A stretch of DNA of 45,004 nt, from positions 1 to 45,004 of the forward strand of contig NW_014013550.1 in the NCBI RefSeq assembly GCF_000611645.1, given 5' to 3'. The stretch is from Monoraphidium neglectum. Lineage: Eukaryota; Chlorophyta; Chlorophyceae; Sphaeropleales; Selenastraceae. Positions 11,382 through 20,623 of the stretch are shown here, in pieces. Under the pieces are notes generated by a model that saw only the letters and a list, made by a program, of their open reading frames with translations, was not told the origin of the DNA and made no database searches. A program made the position numbers and the translations under genes. Each line of letters begins with the position of its first letter. Position 1 is the first letter of the stretch.

Positions 11382-13025
11382 ATGGTGGGTTGGGCTCGGC
11401 GGCTGTCGCTATGCACGGCTGGTGGCACCGTGGCTGCCTGGCCGCGGCATGGTGGCAGCGCACTTACCCCTCACCTGTCGTGACCCATGAATTGTCAGCC
11501 TCACGCTGTGGCTGTTGAGGCGTTTGCAGCTCAGACGGCTTTCAATCAGCCGCAACTACAAGGACAGGGCAGGCCTGGCAGCGCCCTGGACTGATGGCAT
11601 GTTCTTGAACAAGCAGCTGTTTGTGGGCGCTCCCAACAGTCAAGACACCGCCCAGCCCGAGTGCTGATCGGCGGCCTGGACTTTCCATGGTCTTGCTGTG
11701 CACGCAGGTGTGTGAGAAGTGTGAGAAGAAGCTGACCAAGGTCGCTTGCCCTGAGAAGTGGAAGGAGGGCACAGACAAGCGCAAGGTGCGGCGTGCCGCG
11801 CGGCTCTGCAGGGGGGCCTTCGTATAGTGTGTGGCAGGCAGTCCAGTGGGATGCGATCTGCCAGACGCGTCATGCAGATGTACGACCTGGCACGCGCACA
11901 CTTTGAAGCTGCTGTGACCCGCCACGTGTCGTGCGCTTGGTGCTTCAGAAGTGATGTGTCCGCTCCGTGTGCTTTTTAGGGTGCAATGTGGAGGCCTTCC
12001 AGTGCCCCTCACTCTGAATCGGGTTGCAGCATGGTATTTCTTTTTGATCAGCTACAAGCTGCACCTGTGTTCCCTAGACCCATCTTCTCGTATGCGCGTC
12101 CTCCTGCCCCCAACCTGCACAGGTGAACCAGAACAAGCTGCTGAACAAGGACAAGAGGTTCACCCCATACGGCGCAAACGCAAAGTGCAGGATCTGCAAG
12201 CAGCAGGCGAGGCTTGTGGTATCTGCAACTTGGCGGGCAAGGTGGGCCCTGTCGCCGTGATATCGGCCAGTGCAAGATGATGGGCAGTCTTGAGTGTGTT
12301 TGGCAGCAGCTTCACTTCCAGCGGATGTTGGGGCCATCCATGGCCAGCGGCGCCGACCTTTTGCGGAATCGGCCGCTGCATGAAACAACTTGGCGCGGGC
12401 AGCTATGTGCCTGCAAAACCACTTCTGCACCACGCTGTTCCGCACGCCGCTATGTGCCTGCAAAACCACTTCTGCACCACACTGTTCCGCACGCCGCTTT
12501 GCCCGCACACAAACAGGTTCACCAAGGTGACGGAATGTACTGCCATGCATGCGCTTACTCCAAGGGTGAGGACTGCCTAGGACCAGCCCGTCTTTGCTGC
12601 CTGAAAGGGGCGGTGTTTGCGGGCCTGGGCGCCCGCCACGCATGTTGATCGCCCGAGGCCCTCCTGCTCGCAACGATTGTTTCTCGCCTGTGCGTTTGTG
12701 GCGCTGTTCCAACGCTGATGTTTTTGCAACCTTTTTGACACCCTTGTCTTCCCCAGGCCTATGTGCAATGTGCGGCAAGCAGGTGGGTGGATCCCCGCTT
12801 TGCATGTTTGGGACTTCCAGGCATTTTTGCTCCGGGTTGAGGGTATCGCTTAGCCTTCCCCCACCTGTGAGACAGGCTAGCATATTGTTCAAGCCCATGA
12901 CACCATTCCAAGCACTGACAAAGCCTTGTCGCCTCTTGCACTGTGCCCTCACCCTTGCGCACTCAACCCTGTGACCTGTCAAACAGATCCTTGACACCAA
13001 GTCCTACAAGCAGAGCGCCAAGTAG
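11382..13025 (+). CDS. CRIPT: CRIPT, cysteine-rich PDZ-binding protein homologue
   Basis: Six exons: 11382-11384, 11708-11785, 12123-12206, 12517-12565, 12757-12782 and 12987-13025, giving 92 aa. The product shows the whole family pattern: VCEKCEKKL, a KWKEG segment, RFTPYGA, CRICKQQ, VHQGDGMYCHACAYSKG, LCAMCGKQ and a terminal ILDTKSYKQSAK. The four CxxC pairs are expected to bind zinc. CRIPT is a small conserved protein, first described in animals as binding a PDZ domain of PSD-95; its role in algae is not established. The Ser/Gly-rich linker found before the VNQNK segment in plant homologues is shortened here. Exon 1 would contribute only the ATG (CACC ATG, then donor GTGGGT), since exon 2 begins at the second codon; another ATG|GT at about 11231 is possible. 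Intron 3 uses a GC donor (CAG|GCGAGG). Confidence 0.92.
12402..12495 (+). repeat. 47-bp tandem duplication in CRIPT intron 3
   Basis: Two adjacent 47-bp copies starting GCTATGTGCCTGC, with a single base change (CACG versus CACA). The array sits inside CRIPT intron 3, just before the acceptor at 12515-12516. Confidence 0.9.
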
Positions 13026-14374
13026 GAGGGGCAGGTTCGCCTGGGTGCAAGGGCGCAAATTTACCTTTGTTGGCAGCCGCCAGAGCGAGCAGCGGGCCCT
13101 CTGTCCCTGCCGCTTACCTGGCTTGTCATTGCTGGGCACGCCGAGGCAGCGCATGACCACCCACCAGCATTTGGCCAGCTTCATCAGTTGACCTGTAGAC
13201 AAGTAACAACATCAAGTCAATTGTGGCGGATGTGATGCAGACCCAGGCTTGCGGCTGTGCCTGTGCATTTTGATGTGGCAACGCTGCAGTAGTGGTCTCC
13301 CGTTCAGGCAGCAACATCTGGAGGGAATCAGCCAGCGTAGTCAGGCATTGCGTCAATGGACACCTCAGCTTGTTGTTTGGCCTAGCGCGCATCGTCACTT
13401 TGCCCTGGCTCGTCGCCTGAGCTGTCACTTGGTGCCTGAGCAACAGCTTGTCCTTGCAGGGACAATCTGGTACGTGCTGGCGAGTTTTCAGCCGCACGCG
13501 TGTTGAGGCATCCTACATTTTGACAAGACCAGTACTTTTTCAAGGTATCGTGGGTAGCCCGCATGGCCTCACAAGATCAACAGCCAAAACTTGGTGCATT
13601 TCAGGCCTCTAGCTGCCACCGCAAGTCGCCAGTAGGATGACCCAACTGCTTCTGATTGGCGGCCAGCAGCGGGTACCTTGCAACCTGGCAAGGGGAGCAC
13701 CCACACAGCTGCTGGAGCAAGGAAGTGTCCAGCTCTGCAGCCGGCGATGGCTCTCTGGCCGCGCTGCTTTCGCGCGTCTGTGCGGCTGCCATTGGGAGGT
13801 TTCAACTCCCATTGGCATCTCGGCTGTGTTGGCCGTGCTTCGGCGGGCATGTGAAACTCGCTGGGATGAGTCCACATGGTTGGATGTGACATGCATTTGC
13901 CATGGCAACGTGCTGCACTACGCGGTGTGAAACATGTGCCTGTTTATTTATTGGTGCTGGTGGTGCTGGAAGCGTCCATCCCAGTGCATCGGCCAGTCGC
14001 CTCGCAATCCCGTGGGGTGCCTCTTGTGCAGTCACCGTAGTGACACGCACCCTGCTGACGCCTCGAGTTCACATTTGCTCCCAAATGGACCAGGCAACAT
14101 GCCTACATACGTGCATGCTCAGCACACACTCAGTAAACAGCATCGCGCACATGCACGTTGGTTGTGCGCGCGTGGCGCTCACTGGTCGAAACAAGGTAGC
14201 CCAACGAGTTGGTGATGATGTCAGCTGCCCAACTTACTCATCCAATCCCGTGGAAGCAAGAAGGTTGCTGGGGTCAAGCGAACTACGTGTGGCTTCCTTC
14301 CTTAGTTCTCGTCCAATCGACGTAGTTTGTAGCTCCTACCTCAGCATTGCCAGCCGCCGCAACCTGCCAACAAA
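13026..14374. other. Gene-poor stretch downstream of CRIPT
   Basis: It holds the CRIPT 3' UTR and the upstream region of the small tail-anchored protein. A frame stays open from 13902 into that protein, but its translation is Cys/Ser/Ala-rich with no recognisable content. I treat most of it as chance, although a 5' exon of the small gene could lie here. Confidence 0.4.
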
Positions 14375-14445
14375 ATGGTGCGCCGCTCGGCAGCGCTTGC
14401 GCAGTGCGTTGCTAGCTGAAGCTCTCCGTGCCGCCCTTCCCACAG

Positions 14446-14636
14446 TGCAAAGGATTGTGCGAAGCCTGAAACCTCTCCGCGCCTTGCGTCCCGCTCCTGC
14501 CGCGCAGTTCCAAATCAGGGCCGACCCTCGCAAGGCTGCCAAGGAGCTGAACAACAACCTCCTGTTGTTCGCTACCATCGTGCTGACCTGCCGTCTGTCG
14601 ACCTACATCCTCAGCCTGAACTCCAAGCTGCAGTGA
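14446..14636 (+). CDS. Small tail-anchored protein, possibly TOM6-like; start unresolved
   Basis: The C-terminal coding part is clear and follows a good acceptor (CCCTTCCCACAG). It reads through a basic region (RIVRSLKPLRALR), then DPRKAAKELNNN and one hydrophobic helix (LLLFATIVLTCRLSTYILSL), ending NSKLQ. A KA-x-K-L motif directly before a single C-terminal membrane helix recalls plant TOM6, a small subunit of the mitochondrial protein import channel; this is a weak resemblance. The start is not solved. An ATG in excellent context (CAACAAA ATGG) at 14375 is one frame off and meets a stop 14 codons later, and no donor of the required phase was found. A sequence error, a frameshift or an upstream exon would each explain it. 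The stop is 42 nt before the ASH2 ATG on the same strand. Confidence 0.55.
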
Positions 14637-14678
14637 TCTCGCGGGGTGATCTGCACAGCGCGCCCGCGCCACTTTACC

Positions 14679-16619
14679 ATGTCAGCTGCTGGCAGCCAGC
14701 CGGAGGCCTCTGTGGCAGCGGCGGGGAAGTCTGAGGCAGAGGGCGAGGTCAAAGCGAATGCGCGACGAAACAGCAAGAAACGCGGCGATCGCCGCGTTGC
14801 GCACGTCGACGAGGTGGCCGCAAAGCCTGAGGACTATGTGCACCTGATCCCATACAAGAAGCCCGCCCTTGACAAGGAGGGCTGGCGGCCGGTCGCTTTG
14901 TCGAAGGCTGACCGCGCGCCGCAGCTGCAGCTGAGCGAGGACCGGCTGTCGGTGACTGGCCACAAGGGGTACCGCCTCATCCGCGCGACGCACGGCGCGC
15001 ACGAGGGGACGTGGTACTGCGAGGCCACCATCACTCACCTTGGGGAGACGGGTGAGCGTTTTCTGGCGTGAAGGGGGGGGGGGGGCTGGCCGGGGCGGAC
15101 GCGATAGCGTTAGCCAAGGGGGCGCGGCTTGATGGACAAACAGCACAGTGCGGACTGCGACTAAGTTGAAGCGCAGCAGCTGTCGCAGCTGCGCGAGCGG
15201 CTTCGCAGCCACGCTCCAGAGGCCTAGCAGTGCATGGGAGCGGGTCTGGTTGGTGCCGAGGGCTGGCCCAGGGGCGTCACATTCCCTCGTCACCAACCTG
15301 GCAATTCTGCGACCGCCGCTCGACAGGCCACTGCCGCCTGGGCTGGGCGACCTCCAAGGCAGAGTTGCAGGCGCCTGTCGGCTTCGACGCGTTCGGCTTC
15401 AGCTACCGCGACGCAGAGGGCTCCAAGGTGAGCTGTGATGCGGCAGCTCCATCTCGGGGCGGGTGCTTTTTTTGGTGCACGGGTTTTATGTTTGTGTGCA
15501 AACAGCTTCAGGTGACCTTGCGCTATTGAACTGCGCTGCTGTCCGTGTTGATGACGCCATGATAAAAGTTTGAGCTGCGATGCTTGGTCAAGTTGTTCAG
15601 CTGCGTGTTCCCAGTAATCATACAGAAATTTGGCACCTGCAACCATCGACGCATGCCAGGTGTCCAAGGCGCTGCGCGAGCCATACGGGGAGCCGTACGT
15701 GGAGGGTGACGTCATCGGGCTGCTGCTGCACATGCCGCCTGGCGGCCGCAGCATGGAGGCGGCAGACGCAGAGGTGGTGCGGTGGAAGGGCGGCCTGTAC
15801 ACGGTGCAGGTGGGTGCCTTTTGTGGCGGGAGGGTTGCTTGAGGATGGCAGTTGGGGGTTGCTGTGGTGGTCGGGTGCTTGGGAGAGGGGCAAGGCACTG
15901 GACAGTGTGTTGCGGAGTTACACTGGCGCCGATTCTGGGGCTGCTGGTGTTCAAGTGTTGGGAGCTAGGGGCTGGTAGTCTCCTCGCGCGGGCGTGGGTT
16001 CTTGAGAGACGCTTGCTTGTCTCATTAGAGTCAATGCAGCATGCGTGGGCGCCATGGGTGAGGGCAGGGCGGGGCATGCTGTGGTCGGCGGATAGGGCAC
16101 CTCCCTCGACCGCAGCTGAGCCTGCGGCCGGCAGCAACCCCAGCTCCGACCCCACCGCGGCCGCCGTACCCCGAGCTGAGTACGGTCCCGTTACAGTATT
16201 GTACCCTTCTTCCGCACCCTCTTGATGGCACACTCATGACCCATCACACATCCGCCCGCGCGCAGGACGACAGCGAGAAGGAGGCGCAGCCCCTGCCCGG
16301 CAGCGGCGTCGCCTTCGCCCGCAACGGCGCCCTGCAGGGCGTCGCCTTTGCCGACATCCCAGAGGGCACCTACTACCCGGCAGCTTCCCTCTACACGCGC
16401 CACCGGCAGTCTGAGGGCGCGACCGTGGCGTTCAACTTCGGACCGGCGTTCAAGTTCGCTCCGCCGCGCGTGGACGGGTGGCCAGAGGCGCGCCCGGCCA
16501 GCGAGCTGGCCGGGGACCCACCCGCGGCCACGGTGGCGCCCGGCGGCGGCGCGCAGCCGGCAGGCGGGGCGGCGGCCGCACCATCGATGGCGCCGCCAGC
16601 TGCAGGGGCTGCATGTTGA
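14679..16619 (+). CDS. ASH2: ASH2-type SPRY-domain subunit of the COMPASS histone methyltransferase
   Basis: Four exons, 14679-15051, 15327-15427, 15660-15809 and 16266-16619, all GT-AG with matching phases, give 325 aa. The SPRY domain spans roughly residues 55-270: LSVTGHKGYRLIRATHG, GTWYCEATITHLGETG, HCRLGWATSKAELQAPVGFD, FGFSYRDAEGSK, ALREPYGEPYVEGDVIGLLL, GVAFARNGALQGVAFADIPEG, YYPAASLYTRHRQSEG and FNFGPAFKF. These match ASH2L/TRAUCO, which in animals, yeast and plants joins WDR5, RbBP5 and DPY30 homologues to stimulate histone H3 Lys4 methylation in the nucleus. The N-terminus is short and charged (NARRNSKKRGDRR, a possible nuclear signal). No PHD finger or winged helix precedes the SPRY domain, and the Pro/Ala-rich tail shows no obvious DPY30-binding helix. 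TGTAA at 16843-16847 is a likely poly(A) signal. The very short gap to the upstream small ORF may mean a shared transcript. Confidence 0.93.
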
Positions 16620-17379
16620 GTGGTTCGGTGCTTTATTGACAGCGGCAGCGGCGATTGCAGCAGCATGCTATGCCAGCAGCAGCAGCAGCAGTAGCAGTGG
16701 CAGCAGTGGGGACAGCTCAGTATCCATCCACATGACTTTCATTGGTCACAAAGGTCGGGCGGACGGCGCACTGGAATTTCATTTTTCAGTTATAGTGGGG
16801 GTGGTATCAGGGCACCCACGTTAGCTGTTGTGCCTCGCAACTTGTAAGTCAGTCCGCGCGGGCCCCTGCTTTAACGCTACGCCTCTGCGCCTCATTGAAG
16901 CTGGCACTGGTGCTGGAGAGTGCCCCTGCAGCTGCTCAGAGTTTTGAACAAATCAGGGGGTTCTAAAAGCCGCAGATGAGGGCGCAGTTGAAAGACAGGG
17001 GAGCTGGGGATGGCAAACAAATGACTTCGTGGCCTTCCCGGCGTTCATTAAGGATGCACGCGCAGCACTGCTAGGTCTGATGCTGCCGCTGGATGGTGCC
17101 TTGGTGCTTGCCATCGTGCTGCCTGAATAATGTTGAGTGTTCTAAGGCATGACCTTGGCTGGTCAACGCACCAAATATTTGCAAGGATGGCAGGACAGCC
17201 CTGTGGTACCAGACCAATCATCATCTCGCAAGGTCCAAAAGTACAGCAGCCTTTGCAAATTCAGGCGCAAACACTCACACGCACACTCCCTCGCCCCTCT
17301 TTCCCTTTCCCCTCTCCCCCCTCCCCTCTCTCGCCCTCTTTCTCTGTCTCTCTTATACAAACACGCATGTGCACACACG

Positions 17380-17425
<46 letters not shown>

Positions 17426-18038
17426 CACACACACACACACACACACACACACATGGATGTGAAGCATGTCCCCCGTCTATCAACTTGATCCAGCTGCGTC
17501 ACAGGACAACTGACTATGCTTTGCATTGACAAGGAGTGACAATGGGTGGCCAAGAAGCCAGTTTCGGGGCACACCGCAGCAGCGCTGACTCAAGCTCTTG
17601 CCAGCGTGTGAGCCTTTCCCACAATCATCGGTGCTGGTCATCATGAGCTCCGCGGCGCCCACTGGCAAGTCCGGTCGTCCTGTCACAGCTTCTGATGTAC
17701 TCAACCTGGCCATTGGGTAATCACTGGCTGTTGATGAGGCACGGCACAACCAGGGCAGGTTGACCAATGCTGTCTGCCGCCCAGCGTTGACTGCCCCTAC
17801 CAGCATCGCCCCTTGGTGGCTAGGATGCTCGTCAACGCAAGAGAACTTGTAACGGTTGATCGCTTGGCACGCTGTTTCTGTCCCAGCTCAGCAAGCCCAG
17901 CACGAGCAGCACACAGTGGGCAGGCTGAACCTCGACGAATCTCGTGGGGACAAGGCGCCGCGCGTTGTCCAACCGTGCGCCTTTGCTTTTCAATCCACGG
18001 AACCTGTCAACAGACCGTTACAGTCCTGCGTGACCATC
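16620..18038. other. Gene-free stretch with microsatellite, upstream of PsbP
   Basis: It contains the ASH2 3' UTR (a CAG-rich stretch near 16675-16705 and TGTAA at 16843), a polypyrimidine tract at about 17278-17355, a CA microsatellite and the PsbP promoter region. I found no exon here. Confidence 0.55.
17367..17454. repeat. (CA)n microsatellite
   Basis: CA dinucleotides with CG and CTCA interruptions, preceded by about 80 bases of almost pure CT-rich sequence. The frames across it are low-complexity artefacts. Confidence 0.95.
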
Positions 18039-19925
18039 ATGGCCCTCCTCGCGAAGCAGCAGATCACCGTGGGCAAGGCGCCCACGGCCCGGAAGAGCGC
18101 GACCCGCGTGGTCGTTTGCAGGGCTAGCAAGGCCGCTGACGCCGAGATGGTAAGCTCCCTACGCAATGGATCTCCTGTGATGGAACTTGGGGTCACCCCA
18201 GCTCAGCTTATTGCCGCTACGCAAGATCGCGTGATGCGGATGCACCATAAGTCTCACACATCGCGTTCGCCCCCTCCAGCCCCGCCGCGCTGCCCTGGGG
18301 ATGCTGGCGGGCGTCGCGGCGCTCGCAACTGGCGCCGCCCCCTCGTTCGCCGCGTACGGTGATTCCGCCAACGTGTTTGGCAAGGTCACCAACAAGTCAG
18401 GTGGGTCGGAGCTCAGAGTGCTAAGCCAACACGGCCCCTCTTGACAACCCGAGCGAGGCGTCACGGCGCGCCACATGGGCACCTGTGCTGGACAGGGCGG
18501 ACGCTGCGCAGAGGGTCCTTTTCTGGGGCAGCCACGCAGCACTACCGCACTGCCGTGGCCGTGCACACACCACAGCGCCATCGCCCATTGCGCTTGCGCG
18601 CGCGCCCCTCCTCCCCTCCAGGCTTCATCCCCTACTCTGGCGAGGGCTTTGCCATCCTGCTGCCCAGCAGGTGGAATCCCAGCAAGGAGCAGGACTACGG
18701 TGCCTTCGGCAAGACCGAGCTCAGGCGCGCACAGGGGGGATGAGGGACCGACGGCGGCGCGCCTCTGCACCCTGCACGCACGCGCGCGGCGTGGCCACAG
18801 CAACCGATCCAGGACCGCTGCCGCTGCTGCCCCTCTCGCTGCCAGCACAGTGGCTGCGGCTCCAGCACACTTGCGCCCCGCCCCATCAGCTCTCCCAACG
18901 GCCGCGCCCCGCCGCCTCCCGCGCCCCTCCCTCTTGACGCCCCACAGGTATGAGGACAACGGCGACTCAGTGAACAACGTCGTCGTGCTGACTCAGCCCG
19001 CGGACAAGGGTGACATCACCAGCTACGGCGCCCCTGAGAAGCTGCTGCAGGACCTGACCTTCCTGTTCGGCCGCCAGGTGCGAGAAGCTGGGGGGCAGCT
19101 GGGCAAAACGCAGAGGAATACATGACGAAGCTGGGTGACAAAGCTGGGAGGCAGACCAGCACGGAGATCATCCTCAAGGGAGAAAGGGAGAACTAGAGGG
19201 GCAGGCGCCCTACGAGGTGCATCGAGCAGCCCGCCGCGCCGAACCCCACTTGCGAATCTTTTGCTGGTGCAGCCGCAGCCGCAGCCGCAGCGGGACGGGC
19301 GCCGCCGCCGCACGGGAGGCGACGCCGGGTCGTCCCCCCCTCCCCAACATACACAAACACCTCTCCCGCGCGCCCCCTGACAGTCGTTCTCCGGCGAGAC
19401 TCTGTCTGAGGGCGGCTTTGCCCCCGGCAGGGTGTCTGCGGCCAGCCTGCTGGACGTGAGCGAGGCCATCGACAAGAAGGGCAAGAAGTACTACCGGTGA
19501 GGGGGAGAGTTTGGGGGGGGGGGACAGGGTCCCAGGCTGGGCCAGTAGATGGGCATGAAGAGCCAAGGAGGTGGGGATGCAAGCGGGTGACAAACTCAGG
19601 GGCACACTCCTAAGGGACGTCGCGGCCTCTGGCAATGGTGCGTTTATACAGGCCGTCTGAGCCGCCGGCTGCGGCATCGAGCCTTGCGTCTCTATGCTAT
19701 TCCTCACGTCACCGTTTTCCTGTCATCTCATTCCCCCCTAATGCCAGCTACGAGGTGCTGACCCGCTCCGCCGACGGCGACGAGGGCGGCAAGCACAACC
19801 TCATCAGCGCCACCGTGTCAAACGGCAAGCTGTGGATCTGCCGCGTCCAGATCGGCGACAAGCGCTGGATCAAGGGCGCCAACAAGGACGCCCAGGGCGC
19901 GATCAACTCGTTCACCGTTGCTTGA
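18039..19925 (+). CDS. PSBP1: PsbP, 23-kDa oxygen-evolving enhancer protein 2 of photosystem II
   Basis: Six exons, 18039-18149, 18280-18400, 18622-18724, 18948-19077, 19384-19496 and 19748-19925, give 251 aa, close to the usual algal length. PsbP binds the lumenal face of photosystem II and helps retain the Ca and Cl ions needed for water oxidation. Residues 1 to about 30 form a chloroplast transit peptide ([20 protein letters not shown]). A thylakoid-transfer signal follows, with twin Arg (39-40), a hydrophobic core and the cleavage site PSFAA, so the mature chain starts near [11 protein letters not shown]. Family hallmarks follow: [79 protein letters not shown] and the terminal SFTVA. Intron 3 has a GC donor (CAG|GCGCGC), needed to restore Arg in ELRYEDN. 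TGTAA at 20192-20196 is a likely poly(A) signal. Confidence 0.97.
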
Positions 19926-20623
19926 AGCGCAAACAGTACACGTTGACCAGGCCACACACGTTTTTTGACCGAGCGGCGGCGGGGCGGCCCGTAGGGGCCA
20001 TGCGGCACCCCCGCGGGCGCCGCTCTTTCGCCAGGGAACGCGCTCGGAGGCAGCGGCGGCTGCGATACTTGCGTTGTCGACGGCAATCTGGCAGGCAGCT
20101 CACCTTTGAGAGTACCAGGGCGCTTTTTTCCCGAGTTGAAGCGCGAGCGAGGCTGTGCAGGGCACTTGCGTGGGTGCCCGGCAGTGCCAGTTGTAAGTTG
20201 CGAGCGATACCCCCAGGCTCATGACGCCTACCAATGAATGTAACCTGTCTTGCGGTGTCTCACACACGAGCATGTCAGGCGTCGCGAGTTGTGATGCGGT
20301 AAACAAGGGTGGACACTCTGACAGCTCGCTCAGCCTTGCTGCTGGCAACATCACTTTTGACCAGCTGGCACAGCAGCACGGACGGCTAGAGAAACGGAAC
20401 ACGCCAATTTCGGTTCAACGTGTACCTTGACGTGTGCAAGCGCCGTCTCGGGGCGGGGATGAGTGACCAGATCAGTGCAATGCGTGGGCTCTCATTGTAG
20501 AGTCGTCCCCTTTTAACTCATTCAAATTCAGCGTCGGATTGAGATTACGTCCACATTCGTATGATAACAAGCTGCACTCGCCCAAGCACTGCCACCAGGT
20601 TTCAAAATCCAAGTCCGATTGCA
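19926..20623. other. Intergenic region between PsbP and the YgfZ-like gene
   Basis: It holds the PsbP 3' UTR with TGTAA at 20192-20196 and the promoter and 5' UTR of the next gene. Nothing else is recognisable. Confidence 0.6.

Noticed and set aside
12207..12222. GT donors just downstream of the proposed GC donor in CRIPT
   Set aside because: They would insert ARL or ARLV into the KQQVHQ segment, which is uninterrupted in plant CRIPT; kept as an alternative to test.
13902..14445. 5' extension of the small tail-anchored protein to a 244-codon frame
   Set aside because: The extension is Cys/Ser-rich and unlike any leader; a good splice acceptor at 14444-14445 suggests only the downstream part is exonic.
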